DNA of 64,000 bases from JAEXOD01 sp043805435 (GTDB lineage Bacteria; Bacteroidota; Ignavibacteria; Ignavibacteriales; Melioribacteraceae): assembly GCA_043805435.1 (NCBI GenBank), contig JAZDHY010000098.1, positions 10,163 through 74,162 on the forward strand, read 5' to 3'. Numbering within the stretch: the first letter of the stretch is position 1; every line of letters begins with the position of its first letter. The translations under genes were made by a program, and so were the position numbers. Below the pieces are notes generated by a model. It was not told where the DNA came from, searched no databases, and saw nothing but the letters and a program-made list of their open reading frames with translations. This document shows positions 54,878-64,000 of the stretch, in pieces.

Positions 54878-57442
54878 CTAATCTGTTATTTTTACGCAAA
54901 CTATTGTAATATCATCATTTTGGAATGCACTATTTCTAAAAAAAACTATTGAACCAATTATTGCATTTTGAATATTGTTTGCGGTTTCGGAGGAGTGCAA
55001 AATTACTGAATTTTTTAAATTATCTACACCAAACAGATCCATATTTTCGTTCATGGCTTCGCTTACGCCATCAGAAAAGAAAACAAAAATATCATCTTTA
55101 TTTAAGGGAATAGCTAATTCTTCTAAAGTAATATCAAAAACTTTACCCTTTTCAAGCCCAACTCCAATACCCATAGTTTGATAATAAGCAAAAATATTGT
55201 TATTAACCACTAAAACAGGAGGATGACCGGCCCGACAAATATTTGCAGTTTTATTTTCAGTATCAAATAACGCAAGTGAAATAGTAATAAATGAATGTCT
55301 GTCAATATTATCAAATATAAGCCGGTTAATTTCCATTAATATTTCTTTTGGGGATTTATTTTCGGTACAAAACAGACGCATCATTGTTTGTAATTTAGAC
55401 ATATAAAAAGAAGCAGATAACCCTTTTCCTGAAACATCACCCACAACAATAAAAGTTTTAGAATCACTAACTTTTATTACATCAAAATAATCGCCTCCAA
55501 CATGCATAGCCGGAATCATTTTTCCGGCTATATCCAAACATTTTGTATAAGGAATTTTTTTTGGCAATAAACTTTCTTGAATTTTACGTGCATTTTCCAA
55601 TTCTTTTTCAAGTTTAATGTTTTCCAGTTCCAAATTATATAAACGTGCGTTTTCAATTGACACAGCAGTTTGGTTTGAAGCAGCAACTAAAAGCTCTAAA
55701 TCCTTACCGGAAAATTGCGCACCCGAATACTTAAGCCCAAACAATAATAAACCAATTATTTTACCTTTTATCTGTAATGGAATAATTGTATATATTTGTT
55801 CTGCTGCTAAGTTTTTACAATTAAGGGGAAATACAGTTTCAAACTCCGAACGCTCTATTACGGGCAAAGATAATATAATTTCTTTTTCTTTTATTATTTT
55901 TAACACACCCTTATTAATACAGTTTAATTTAAAATGAGTATCGCTAAAACCCCATCCGGATTTATATTCATATATATTTTTTTCGTCTTCCCACAATAAA
56001 ATTCCAAAATGCTTTAATTTTAACGATTCAACATATGTTTTATTTGTAAAATTTAATATATTTTCCAAACCTACAACAGATGAAATTTCATTACTAAACT
56101 TTAATAATACTTTTCTAAATGCAAATTGTTCAGGGTAAAACTTTTGCGTAATTAATTCTTGAAAATTATCCTTTTTTGATTGAAAGACAAGAGCAAAAAC
56201 AATAAAAATAAATCCGGCAATAAAACCTTGATATTGTGTACCGATTGCACTGCTAATTCCGACGCCTATTAAATAAATAATTATAAAATAAGACGCAGCA
56301 ATACTAATAGTGGCAGTGCCGTAAACAATTGTATTTTTAAATACATCACTCATATCCATTAACGAATACTTAAAAATAGCATAAGCAAAAGAAATTGGAA
56401 TAATTGGAATTAAAATAATAGGAGTAAAATACTCCGGCGAGTTAAAAAGAGTGTCAATAGTAGAATTAGCGGTAATAGTAATAAAATATATAATTGTAGC
56501 AACCCCTATTGCATATCCTATTAAAATCACAAAAATGGAATTTCTTTCTTTTTTAGACTCAATCTTTAAATAATTAACAAATAATAGTATTAGTCCAATA
56601 ATCATGCTAATTATTATATTTATAGTTAATGGCTGCGAAATATAACTGGCATAATTAATTTTACTATTCGGATCAAAATAAATATATCCAATTCGGACTA
56701 CCAAGGTATAAACAAAAACAACCAAAGGAGTAATATATAAAATTCTTGAAGCATATTTTTTTTTCATTAAAGCAGCTTCTTTTGGAAAGGTAAGGAAAAA
56801 CCGAAGCCAAACAAAAGGTAAAAATGACGCACCAATAGACCAAACAACATCAATAAATAATCTTAGCAACGGAAATTCAAATGTAGGATTTTGCTCCTGT
56901 GTGCCCCATAAAAAATAAAACAATGAAGCCAAAGAAAAATATGCACCAATTCTGTAAAATAGTTTTTGGGTATTTCCTTCCTTTTTTCCAAATAAAACCA
57001 AAGTTCCCACAATCAACCAAATGGATGATAAAAGAATAACCCCAATACCTTGGAAATTTAATAATTTTTTAATTTTTACATGTTTTGTTAGTATTTGGCC
57101 GTCACGTTCAATTGTATATTTAGCATATTCACCACGTTTTATGGAATTGATAACAGTCATCCCATCCATAGGATTCTTCAATTGTGTATCATTTATAGCA
57201 ATAAGATAGTCACCATCTCTTATTCCGGCCTGCCATGCAACTCCTTCAAATTTTACAAAATCAAAATATATTTTTCTGCCATCAAAGCTTTTTTCTTGCA
57301 GCCACAAACATTCATCATTGGAAGTTGGTGTAAGTTCAAAAATAAAATAAAAATTAATTACGGAAAAGAAGATTAATATTCCCGTAATTGTTAATGTAAT
57401 TTTATTTTGGTGCTTTAACAGCCAATTTTTGAAAGTCTTCAT
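54878..57442 (-). CDS. Membrane SpoIIE phosphatase with PDZ-like and GAF domains
   Basis: 854 residues. An N-terminal helix is followed by a PDZ-like loop (FEGVAWQAGIRDGDYLIAIN, about 60-125), a block of seven or eight membrane helices (about 135-420), a GAF domain (about 440-605), a linker helix ELENARKIQESLLPK and a PP2C/SpoIIE phosphatase (about 640-850) with GGDYFDV, VVGDVSGKGLSASF, FFSDGVSEA and NDDITIVCVK metal ligands. A periplasmic or membrane signal is probably relayed to dephosphorylate the STAS antagonist at 59537. Last gene of the partner-switch operon, 5 bp after the next phosphatase. Confidence 0.9.
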   Translation of the reverse strand: MKTFKNWLLKHQNKITLTITGILIFFSVINFYFIFELTPTSNDECLWLQEKSFDGRKIYFDFVKFEGVAWQAGIRDGDYLIAINDTQLKNPMDGMTVINSIKRGEYAKYTIERDGQILTKHVKIKKLLNFQGIGVILLSSIWLIVGTLVLFGKKEGNTQKLFYRIGAYFSLASLFYFLWGTQEQNPTFEFPLLRLFIDVVWSIGASFLPFVWLRFFLTFPKEAALMKKKYASRILYITPLVVFVYTLVVRIGYIYFDPNSKINYASYISQPLTINIIISMIIGLILLFVNYLKIESKKERNSIFVILIGYAIGVATIIYFITITANSTIDTLFNSPEYFTPIILIPIIPISFAYAIFKYSLMDMSDVFKNTIVYGTATISIAASYFIIIYLIGVGISSAIGTQYQGFIAGFIFIVFALVFQSKKDNFQELITQKFYPEQFAFRKVLLKFSNEISSVVGLENILNFTNKTYVESLKLKHFGILLWEDEKNIYEYKSGWGFSDTHFKLNCINKGVLKIIKEKEIILSLPVIERSEFETVFPLNCKNLAAEQIYTIIPLQIKGKIIGLLLFGLKYSGAQFSGKDLELLVAASNQTAVSIENARLYNLELENIKLEKELENARKIQESLLPKKIPYTKCLDIAGKMIPAMHVGGDYFDVIKVSDSKTFIVVGDVSGKGLSASFYMSKLQTMMRLFCTENKSPKEILMEINRLIFDNIDRHSFITISLALFDTENKTANICRAGHPPVLVVNNNIFAYYQTMGIGVGLEKGKVFDITLEELAIPLNKDDIFVFFSDGVSEAMNENMDLFGVDNLKNSVILHSSETANNIQNAIIGSIVFFRNSAFQNDDITIVCVKITD

Positions 57443-57447
57443 ATATA

Positions 57448-59115
57448 TTATTTAATTTTAACTATTAATAAAGTAATATCATCCGATTGTTCGGCGTTTT
57501 TTGTAAAAACTTTAACATCATCATTTATAATATTTATCAATTCACCCGAATTCTTATCCGTATTAGCCAAAACTATTTCTTCTAATCTCTCATCACTGTA
57601 TTCGTTGTGTTCAATATCCATCGCTTCACTAATACCATCTGTAAAAAGAACTATTAAATCATCCTTAACTAACTGAATCGTTTCTGACACATATGGAATT
57701 ATTGTTTCCATTACCCCCAGAATCATACCGCCTTTTTTTAGTTTAATAATTTTTCCTTCTCTAATCAATAAAGGAGGATTATGTCCTGCATTAACGTATT
57801 CAAATTCCATTGTTTCATCATTAAGAGTACCCCAAAAAAAAGTAATAAAACTTCCATTTGTTGTATTTTCAGAAACTAAATCATTTATTAAATTAGACGC
57901 TTGATCTAACGGAATGTTCTGTTTGCAAATTGATTTTAAAAACGCCTGCATGTTGGCCATTAATAATGCCGCCTGTACCCCTTTACCCGAAACATCAGCA
58001 ATTGCAAATAATGTTTTGTTTTTATCAAGTTTAACTAAATCGTAATAATCACCGCCAACTTGACGGGCTGATTGTGTATAAGTAGCAATGTCAAAATGAT
58101 TGGTTTTAGGTACTTTTTGCGGCAATAAATTATGCTGTATGTTGCGGGCTATTTCCAAATCTTTTTCATATTTTTGCTTCTCTAAGGCTTCTAAAAATAA
58201 TTTCCCGTTTTCAATAGAAATTATTGCTAAACTAGCAATAGATGAAATATATTCAATATCAGATTGAGAATATGATGCATTATTGTAACGTTTACCTAAA
58301 ATAATAAGTCCTTTGGTTTCACCCTTAATATTCATAGGAATTATTAACTGAACTCCGTTTTCAATTAAATCAGGTTCCAGTTCTTCACGTACTGTTGGTT
58401 TAGTTAATTTATTATAACATTCCGAGCTAATATTTTTTGCAATAAAATCCGTACAAAATTTAGATTCAATAATATTTAGTTGATTACCTTCAAAATAGAC
58501 AACTGCATATTTAGAAACCATCAACTGCCCTATTATCGAAAAGACCAACAATTTTCCAACTCTGCTTGTCTCTAAAATACCGCTAAATTCTTTGCTCAAA
58601 TCAAATAACGAACTTAATTGGTTGACTTTTGAATCTAATGTTCTGTTTGATATTCTTAATTTTTCAACAACCATACTGTTTTCAATTGAAGAGGCGGCAA
58701 TATTTAATAAAGTGTTTAAAAAATCATAATCTTCTTCTTCGTAAGGTTTTTTTGTAAGTTTGGCTCCAAATAAAACAAATCCAAGTGTGGTGGAGGAAGA
58801 ATTTAGACACTTGAACATTTTGATATCAAATTTTTTCAAATAGTCTTTTATCTTTTCATTTTCTTCGCAATAAACCGAATCAATTACAGGGAAAGATTCA
58901 ACAATTTCTTTAGAAAAACCTTTACATAATTTAATTTCAAAAGACCCGTTTTCATTTCGTAAGGCAATTAAACCTTTTGTTGTATGCAATTTTCCAAAAC
59001 AGGTAAGCAACAAATTATTTAAAGTAAAATTAACATCCAAACTTGAGTTAATTAAATTACTGAAATCAACTAGTGCAGAGAGATTTCGAAGGGCAGATGT
59101 ATTATTTAAGTTCAT
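57448..59115 (-). CDS. Soluble GAF-SpoIIE phosphatase
   Basis: 555 residues: two GAF-like segments (about 10-150 and 170-305), an EIARNIQHNLLPQ-type linker helix and a SpoIIE domain (about 330-553) with GGDYYDLVKLD, AIADVSGKGVQAALL, LFTDGISEA and SDDITLLIVK. No membrane segment, so it likely reads a cytoplasmic signal. It starts 3 bp after the RsbW-like gene. Confidence 0.93.
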   Translation of the reverse strand: MNLNNTSALRNLSALVDFSNLINSSLDVNFTLNNLLLTCFGKLHTTKGLIALRNENGSFEIKLCKGFSKEIVESFPVIDSVYCEENEKIKDYLKKFDIKMFKCLNSSSTTLGFVLFGAKLTKKPYEEEDYDFLNTLLNIAASSIENSMVVEKLRISNRTLDSKVNQLSSLFDLSKEFSGILETSRVGKLLVFSIIGQLMVSKYAVVYFEGNQLNIIESKFCTDFIAKNISSECYNKLTKPTVREELEPDLIENGVQLIIPMNIKGETKGLIILGKRYNNASYSQSDIEYISSIASLAIISIENGKLFLEALEKQKYEKDLEIARNIQHNLLPQKVPKTNHFDIATYTQSARQVGGDYYDLVKLDKNKTLFAIADVSGKGVQAALLMANMQAFLKSICKQNIPLDQASNLINDLVSENTTNGSFITFFWGTLNDETMEFEYVNAGHNPPLLIREGKIIKLKKGGMILGVMETIIPYVSETIQLVKDDLIVLFTDGISEAMDIEHNEYSDERLEEIVLANTDKNSGELINIINDDVKVFTKNAEQSDDITLLIVKIK

Positions 59116-59118
59116 TTT

Positions 59119-59532
59119 TCAGGAAAGATATTTAACTAAAACAACTTGATTTCTATTATCTTCTAAATTTTCATAATTTACTTCGTCCATAAGCTTTTTC
59201 ATTAAAAACATACCAAGCCCTCCTGTTTTTCGTTGTTGATGATATATTTTTAAATCAGGATCCGGAATAACTGCTGGGTTAAAATGCGAACCGTTATCAA
59301 CAATAGTTACTGTAAATTTTTGATTGGAGAAATTTACTGTTATGTTTATTTGTCCGCTTATTTCATATTTATACGCATGTTTAATAATATTTGTACAAGC
59401 CTCATCAACGGCAAGAGTTATTTTGCCAATCGAATCTTCATTAAAACCTACATCAATAGCATTATTTTTAATAAAATCTCTAATCAATGAAAGGTTTTCA
59501 GTTGTACTATTTACAGATAATTCATTTACCAC
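59119..59532 (-). CDS. RsbW-like anti-sigma/serine kinase
   Basis: 137 residues of the GHKL ATPase fold: N box DEACTNIIKHAYKY, DNGSHFNP and GGLGMFLMKKLMDEV. In partner switching such kinases phosphorylate an STAS antagonist and hold a sigma factor or other client. The start is GTG at 59532, 4 bp after the STAS gene. Its direct client here is not evident, because no SigB-type sigma factor is in the operon. Confidence 0.92.
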   Translation of the reverse strand: MVNELSVNSTTENLSLIRDFIKNNAIDVGFNEDSIGKITLAVDEACTNIIKHAYKYEISGQINITVNFSNQKFTVTIVDNGSHFNPAVIPDPDLKIYHQQRKTGGLGMFLMKKLMDEVNYENLEDNRNQVVLVKYLS

Positions 59533-59536
59533 AATA

Positions 59537-59908
59537 TCACTCTGCTTTTACTGAACCATCATGATCATCAAATTTTTTAACTGCCTCAAACTCGTCACCA
59601 AAAAACTCGTATAACGAAGGGAATCCTAACAGATCAAAAATATTAAATACACCTTCTTTCATATTGGCAAATTTAATATCACCTTTGTTATCTCTCATGG
59701 TTTCAACATAAGCCATAAAAACACCTAAACCTGCACTACTTATGTAATTGAGGTCGTTAAAATTTACAACTACCTTATATTGATTATTATCAACAAGTTT
59801 GGTGAATGCTGCCTCTAACTCCGGTGCTGTATGTGCATCCAAATAACCTTTTAACTCTAGTACTTTTATTTGTCCGGAATCTCGCACATTAACATTAAAC
59901 TCTGCCAT
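59537..59908 (-). CDS. STAS anti-anti-sigma factor
   Basis: 123 residues of the SpoIIAA/RsbV type. Phosphorylatable Ser is in NYISSAGLGVFMAY (about residues 54-67). KVLELKGYLDAHTAPELE is the first part of the fold. Phosphorylated by RsbW-like kinases and reset by SpoIIE phosphatases. Its ATG lies inside the end of the upstream phosphatase gene (14-bp overlap), so translation is coupled. Confidence 0.94.
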   Translation of the reverse strand: MAEFNVNVRDSGQIKVLELKGYLDAHTAPELEAAFTKLVDNNQYKVVVNFNDLNYISSAGLGVFMAYVETMRDNKGDIKFANMKEGVFNIFDLLGFPSLYEFFGDEFEAVKKFDDHDGSVKAE

Positions 59909-61979
59909 TAATAATCTCCGATGATTTGTTTTTAAAATTCCACTTAAAAATAACTAATGTTATATCATCGTGTTGTTTGTAATCCTGTGAAAACATACTT
60001 ATTTCTTTCATAATATTATTTGTAATCTCATCAATTTGTTTATCACAATTTGCACGAATAACTGTTGTTAAACGATCCATACCAAAATCTTCTAATTTGC
60101 TATTTTTCGATTCGGTAATCCCGTCACTAAACAGTATCAAAATATCGTCATTCTTTAGATAAAATTCCAATTCTTTTAAATTATTTATAAAAATTTCTCC
60201 AAAATCTAAGCCCAACCCTAATCCCTTTGGAGTTAAATAATCTATTTTGTTATTACTACAATATAAAATTGGTGTATGACCTGCTCTTGAAAGATTTACT
60301 TTACCTGTTGTTAAATCAATTATTCCATAAATTGCCGTAACAAAACTTTTCTTTTCTAGGCTATTTTTTAATATCTCGTTTGCTTTAATAAGTATTTCTT
60401 TGGGATTTGCCAATAATTTTGATAACGATTCAAAGATTCCTTTAATTTCGGCCATAATAAAAGCAGCAGTAATTCCTTTTCCCGAAACATCGGCCACAAC
60501 AAATCCTAATCGGCCATCATTCATTTTAAAGAAGTCATAATAATCACCCCCAACTTCAAACGCCGGAACAAACAGAGCAGAAATTTCTAAATTTTCATTT
60601 TTAGGAGTAATTTCAGGTAATAATTTTGATTGAACTTCCCTTGCAACGTCTAATTCTTTTTCCATTCTTTCTTTTTCAAGGGATTCTTTAATCAGTTTTG
60701 CATTTTCAAGAGCAACAGCCGCATAATCGGCAAACGAAGCAATGGCCTTTTTATCCTCTTCATCAAAGCCGTAATTATCTTTACGAGCAGCAAATAAAAA
60801 CCCGTTAGTTTTATTTTGTACTTTTAAAGGTGCAACAGCAATTGCTTTAAATTTTATTACTTTGGTATCGTTATTAACTATAATCTTAAAATCATCATGT
60901 TCAATAGTTTTTACTTCATCAACAGTATAATCATTTTCCCTTAACAACACTTCTGTAATTTTTTCAGCGTCTATAATGCTGATATTAGTTACTGCATTTA
61001 ATTTTAAGTCGCCATTATCATATGTTAAAAGCCAAGAAGAATCGGAATTACATACTTTATTAGTCGTGGTTGTAACCGATTCTGCTAATTCTTTAAAATC
61101 AAATACTTGGGTCATCAAATTACTTAAATCCATTAAGGATGACAGCTCTTCAACTTTTCTGTCAAACGCTTCTGCGGTTGGCAAATGAAACAAAGCAGTA
61201 AAAAATATTACACCAAAATAAATTGCACCATAAAGCATAGTTAGTTGCAAAAAGAATTCAACTGCAGGCGAAAACAATTCTAATTCTTTGGCTAAAAGAC
61301 TATCAAGCGAAAATATTGAGTTAAAAATAAAAACAGAAAAAATAACAATAGATAAAAACAATAAATTAAGTTTTTGTTTTTTTGTAAGGAACGCAATCCA
61401 AGCTACTTTTAACGAATTTATAGAGATAAGAATAATTGTAACAACTGAAAATGCATTTTTTATATATTTTAAAGAAGGTTCGTATACAACAATTGTATTT
61501 GTTAACGATGTTATAATCATAAATACAAGCATAATATTAAACATGCTGTTGTTGTCTTTTTTCTGCCGTAAATAGAATAGCTCTTTTAACGTGGCAAATA
61601 TATATGAGATACTAAATATTACCATATAAGCAATAAATATGGTAATTAAATCTTTAAATAAATCTTTTTCAATTGAATTAAATAATGGTTCTTCTGAAAA
61701 TTTTGTTGATACTGAAGAAAAGAAAAATATAATTGCACTAAATATTCCCATATTAATAATTATGGGAATTGGATTAATAATTCTAATTTTTACAAAATCG
61801 GCAATATATATTGTAATTGAAGCTATTAGTAAAATAACAAACAGCTCGTTTAACACAATATATACAGAAGTCGGCCTTATATCGAATAAAATTTTTAGGA
61901 CAAACAGAATTACTGCCAAAAAAATAATATTTTCTAATTTTTTTGCACTTTGAAATATATATTTTTGTACTTGCGCCAA
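59895..61979 (-). CDS. Membrane GAF-SpoIIE phosphatase
   Basis: 694 residues from a TTG at 61979 (no nearby ATG; AGGA 12 bases upstream). Six or seven membrane helices (about 15-270), a GAF domain (about 280-440), linker helix KELDVAREVQSKLLPE and a SpoIIE domain (about 465-685) with GGDYYDFFKMND, VVADVSGKGITAAF, LFSDGITES and HDDITLVIFK. It is the first of three phosphatases and the only one upstream of the STAS/RsbW pair. Confidence 0.92.
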   Translation of the reverse strand: MAQVQKYIFQSAKKLENIIFLAVILFVLKILFDIRPTSVYIVLNELFVILLIASITIYIADFVKIRIINPIPIIINMGIFSAIIFFFSSVSTKFSEEPLFNSIEKDLFKDLITIFIAYMVIFSISYIFATLKELFYLRQKKDNNSMFNIMLVFMIITSLTNTIVVYEPSLKYIKNAFSVVTIILISINSLKVAWIAFLTKKQKLNLLFLSIVIFSVFIFNSIFSLDSLLAKELELFSPAVEFFLQLTMLYGAIYFGVIFFTALFHLPTAEAFDRKVEELSSLMDLSNLMTQVFDFKELAESVTTTTNKVCNSDSSWLLTYDNGDLKLNAVTNISIIDAEKITEVLLRENDYTVDEVKTIEHDDFKIIVNNDTKVIKFKAIAVAPLKVQNKTNGFLFAARKDNYGFDEEDKKAIASFADYAAVALENAKLIKESLEKERMEKELDVAREVQSKLLPEITPKNENLEISALFVPAFEVGGDYYDFFKMNDGRLGFVVADVSGKGITAAFIMAEIKGIFESLSKLLANPKEILIKANEILKNSLEKKSFVTAIYGIIDLTTGKVNLSRAGHTPILYCSNNKIDYLTPKGLGLGLDFGEIFINNLKELEFYLKNDDILILFSDGITESKNSKLEDFGMDRLTTVIRANCDKQIDEITNNIMKEISMFSQDYKQHDDITLVIFKWNFKNKSSEIINGRV

Positions 61980-62004
61980 AATGATAACAATTCCTATTTA
62001 TTCA

Positions 62005-63303
62005 CTAATCTTCAGATGATTTAATTTTAATCTTTTGCTTTTTTAACTTTTCCATCTCTTTTTTTAATTGCTTTAATTCTTTTGACAATTCTTGTATTCG
62101 TTCTAATGAATCAGTTTGACTGACATAGCTGAACGAACTTGATAAAGAATCCATCTTAAGTCCAAATTGAACCCAGCTTTTAATATTTTCATCAGTAACA
62201 ACACTAATGCTTGCGCTAATAATGGAATCAATATTTTGCAAGTTAGCTTCAAACTGTATTTCCGGAGTATCAGGCAAATCCCGTAATTTTATAATTGGTA
62301 CTTTTGAATGGGTGTTAATTCCGGTAGTCTTAATTTTTTCCACCGATTTAATTTGCGAAAACAAAGTATTAAGAACGGGCATAACAACTGTTGCAACAAT
62401 TCCATCAGTTTTCCCTGTTCTATAAATAACCGAGTCGCTAACCAGGCCAAAGTTTACCAGTTTGGAATTATTATTATTATCATCATCATAACCAACTTCA
62501 ATATTATTTTTTTTATTATTTTTACGCAAGCCATTATTGTTTACTATATTTATTTGTTTTTTTATGGCAACAGGGTCAAATTGGCATTTAATTTTATAAA
62601 CACTATCCGGTGTAAAGCAAATATATGAATCATTTATTGTGGAATTTGTAACATTTTTATTTTTAACTTCATCAAATAAACGAATAGCTTTGTCATTAAA
62701 AACTTTTGAGGAGTAATTGGCTGAAAATTCACCCGGTTCGGAAAGTTTATTTTTTTCCAAGTATTTAGAAATATCATACACTAATGATTCTCGTAAAACC
62801 AAAATTTTAGGGTCAACGGCAACTACATTTTTATCATTAATTAAAACAGAGGAATAAACATTATTTTTGTATGAATCAAGCAGCGAATCTAAACTGTACT
62901 GTTGAATTGTATTTAAATTAAAATGGGCTATAAATTTTTTATAATTTGTAGTGCTAGTATTAATATGGGCATTTTTGACTTGAAAATCAACTTCATTTCC
63001 TTCGATGTTGACAATTTCAAGAACTTTATTCTCTTTTTTATCAATCGGCAGGTTCTGATAAAGTGCAAAATTAAAAATATCTTCATTTGTAATTTCAGTT
63101 GTTACAAAAAGAGGCTGCAGGTTTTGTGCATAAAATTTTACTAATTTGTCCTCAATTGTGCTAACATCGCCCGAATTTTGCTTAAAAAATATTATTAACC
63201 CAAAGGTTAAAAGGCAAAGTCCTGCTATGCCACCCCATTTATTAATGGAATTGGAATTGCCTGTCTTTTTTGAACTATCTGGATCATTGTTAGAATAAGT
63301 CAT
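62005..63303 (-). CDS. Single-pass membrane protein, possible anti-sigma partner of the ECF factor
   Basis: 432 residues. A hydrophilic start of 22 residues, one transmembrane helix (GGIAGLCLLTFGLIIFF), a large extracytoplasmic domain of no recognised family and a C-terminal coiled coil (ELSKELKQLKKEMEKLKKQ). It overlaps the sigma gene by 14 bases. The topology (short inside segment, one helix) and position fit a membrane anti-sigma factor, but the cytosolic part is too short for the usual sigma-binding domain, so this stays a guess. Confidence 0.65.
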   Translation of the reverse strand: MTYSNNDPDSSKKTGNSNSINKWGGIAGLCLLTFGLIIFFKQNSGDVSTIEDKLVKFYAQNLQPLFVTTEITNEDIFNFALYQNLPIDKKENKVLEIVNIEGNEVDFQVKNAHINTSTTNYKKFIAHFNLNTIQQYSLDSLLDSYKNNVYSSVLINDKNVVAVDPKILVLRESLVYDISKYLEKNKLSEPGEFSANYSSKVFNDKAIRLFDEVKNKNVTNSTINDSYICFTPDSVYKIKCQFDPVAIKKQINIVNNNGLRKNNKKNNIEVGYDDDNNNNSKLVNFGLVSDSVIYRTGKTDGIVATVVMPVLNTLFSQIKSVEKIKTTGINTHSKVPIIKLRDLPDTPEIQFEANLQNIDSIISASISVVTDENIKSWVQFGLKMDSLSSSFSYVSQTDSLERIQELSKELKQLKKEMEKLKKQKIKIKSSED

Positions 63304-63883
63304 TTTGATAAGGTTCCAAAATAAATTTTAAAGTTTCTCGAGCTCGGAAAATGCGGCTTTTAATTGTTCCAACTTCACAGTCTAATTTTTCACCAATTTC
63401 TTTGTAGCTTAATCCGTCAATATCCCTTAAAATCAAAGGAACTTTTAGTTTTTCGGGCAATTTTTGTATAGCCTCGTTCACTAAAACAGGAATATCCATA
63501 TCTTGTTGATAAGAACGCGAACTTGGTAAATCTTCTTCCTCAACTGAAACAAAAATACTTCTAACTTTTTTCTTTCGTAAAAAATCACGGCATTTATTAA
63601 CAGTAATTCTGTACAACCATGTTGTAAATTTTGATTCATATCTAAAATCGCGAATGTTATAAAACACACTTATAAAAACATCTTGCGAAATATCATCTAC
63701 GGGTTCGCTTTCTCCAAGGGTAAGATAAACAAGATTTCTGACTTTTTCTTTATGCTTGGTAACAAGCTTTGTAAAAGCAGTATCTTTACCATTGTTAAAT
63801 TCCCGTATTAAATCAAAATCCTCATCTTCGGAATTTTTACTTTTTGATACTTGTTCAATCTGAAGAATTTCTTCATTTTCCAT
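63290..63883 (-). CDS. ECF-family RNA polymerase sigma factor, head of the partner-switch operon
   Basis: 197 residues with region 2 (VDDISQDVFISVFYNIRDF, TTWLYRITVNKCRDFLRKK) and region 4 (LPEKLKVPLILRDIDGLSY, EVGTIKSRIFRARETL). It leads a chain of seven genes on the minus strand with overlaps or gaps under 30 bp. The promoter must lie in the last 117 bp of the window. Confidence 0.94.
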   Translation of the reverse strand: MENEEILQIEQVSKSKNSEDEDFDLIREFNNGKDTAFTKLVTKHKEKVRNLVYLTLGESEPVDDISQDVFISVFYNIRDFRYESKFTTWLYRITVNKCRDFLRKKKVRSIFVSVEEEDLPSSRSYQQDMDIPVLVNEAIQKLPEKLKVPLILRDIDGLSYKEIGEKLDCEVGTIKSRIFRARETLKFILEPYQNDLF

Positions 63884-64000
63884 ATATTAAGACGCATAAA
63901 ATTTTTTTTGGTTCCAATATCTAAATTACAAATAAACTTTCTTTTTTCATAATAATTATATAACTTATAACTAAATTTTAATAAAATAAATTATATTTAT

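Noticed and set aside
1..64000. tRNA, rRNA or CRISPR array
   Set aside because: No T-loop-like GGTTCRANYCC with paired acceptor ends, no rRNA signature and no regularly spaced direct repeats were seen by eye; a covariance search would settle it.

Overview
The window is AT-rich bacterial chromosome with a Gram-negative gene set. Signs are outer-membrane beta-barrels, an Mla lipid-transport operon and C-terminal type IX secretion tails with the NYPNPFNP signature. That tail, together with SpoIIE/GAF phosphatases, DUF4296 and rhomboid genes, points to the Ignavibacteria/Chlorobi side of Bacteroidota. The taxon is inferred from family style, not from a marker search. No tRNA, rRNA, CRISPR array or intact transposase gene was recognised.

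Layout. 1-7.9 kb: the 5' part of sufB (cut by the window edge), a stand-alone DUF262/DUF1524 restriction-like gene, a run reading EIIA - hisS - unknown - rlmB, and a divergent Rossmann-fold gene. 7.9-10 kb: a gene-free patch packed with short hairpins, a 148-bp direct repeat and a 302-bp element with terminal inverted repeats; a decayed relative of that element lies near 45.8 kb. 10-17.5 kb: a large type IX-secreted surface protein with a predicted Cys-Gln thioester domain, then a decay zone with a frameshifted sorting-domain remnant, a dead LysE-family exporter and a PAS histidine kinase split by a stop and a frameshift. 17.5-46.9 kb: an envelope and stress region with a CheB-CheR fusion, ECF sigma factor, OmpA, an ice-binding-like lipoprotein, MlaEFD, AI-2E permease, lmo0937-type, CsbD, sll1863-like and DUF4382 proteins, GT4 plus GH130, Dps, a B12/radical SAM enzyme, an ene-reductase and two orphan LuxR-type response regulators. 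47-54.8 kb: housekeeping genes (ribH, PHP phosphatase, Crp/Fnr, gap, pgk, rhomboid, DUF4296, receiver-like protein, AGCS symporter). 54.8-63.9 kb: a tight minus-strand operon of an ECF sigma factor, a membrane protein, three GAF/SpoIIE phosphatases, an STAS antagonist and an RsbW-like kinase, which together form a partner-switching signalling module.

The most interesting signal is a conserved sequence of about 33-35 bp that occurs seven times between 22.3 and 44.4 kb. Each copy has the same orientation and lies 67-167 bp upstream of a minus-strand gene. Blocks TAGTYC, TTTTTCATCC and CCGATTG keep a nearly fixed spacing; the end of the element supplies a TTG that can serve as a -35 box, and at least four copies have a fair -10 exactly 17 bp further on. 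It appears to mark a local envelope/stress regulon; one copy precedes a LuxR-type response regulator, which is therefore a candidate for the controlling protein and for autoregulation.
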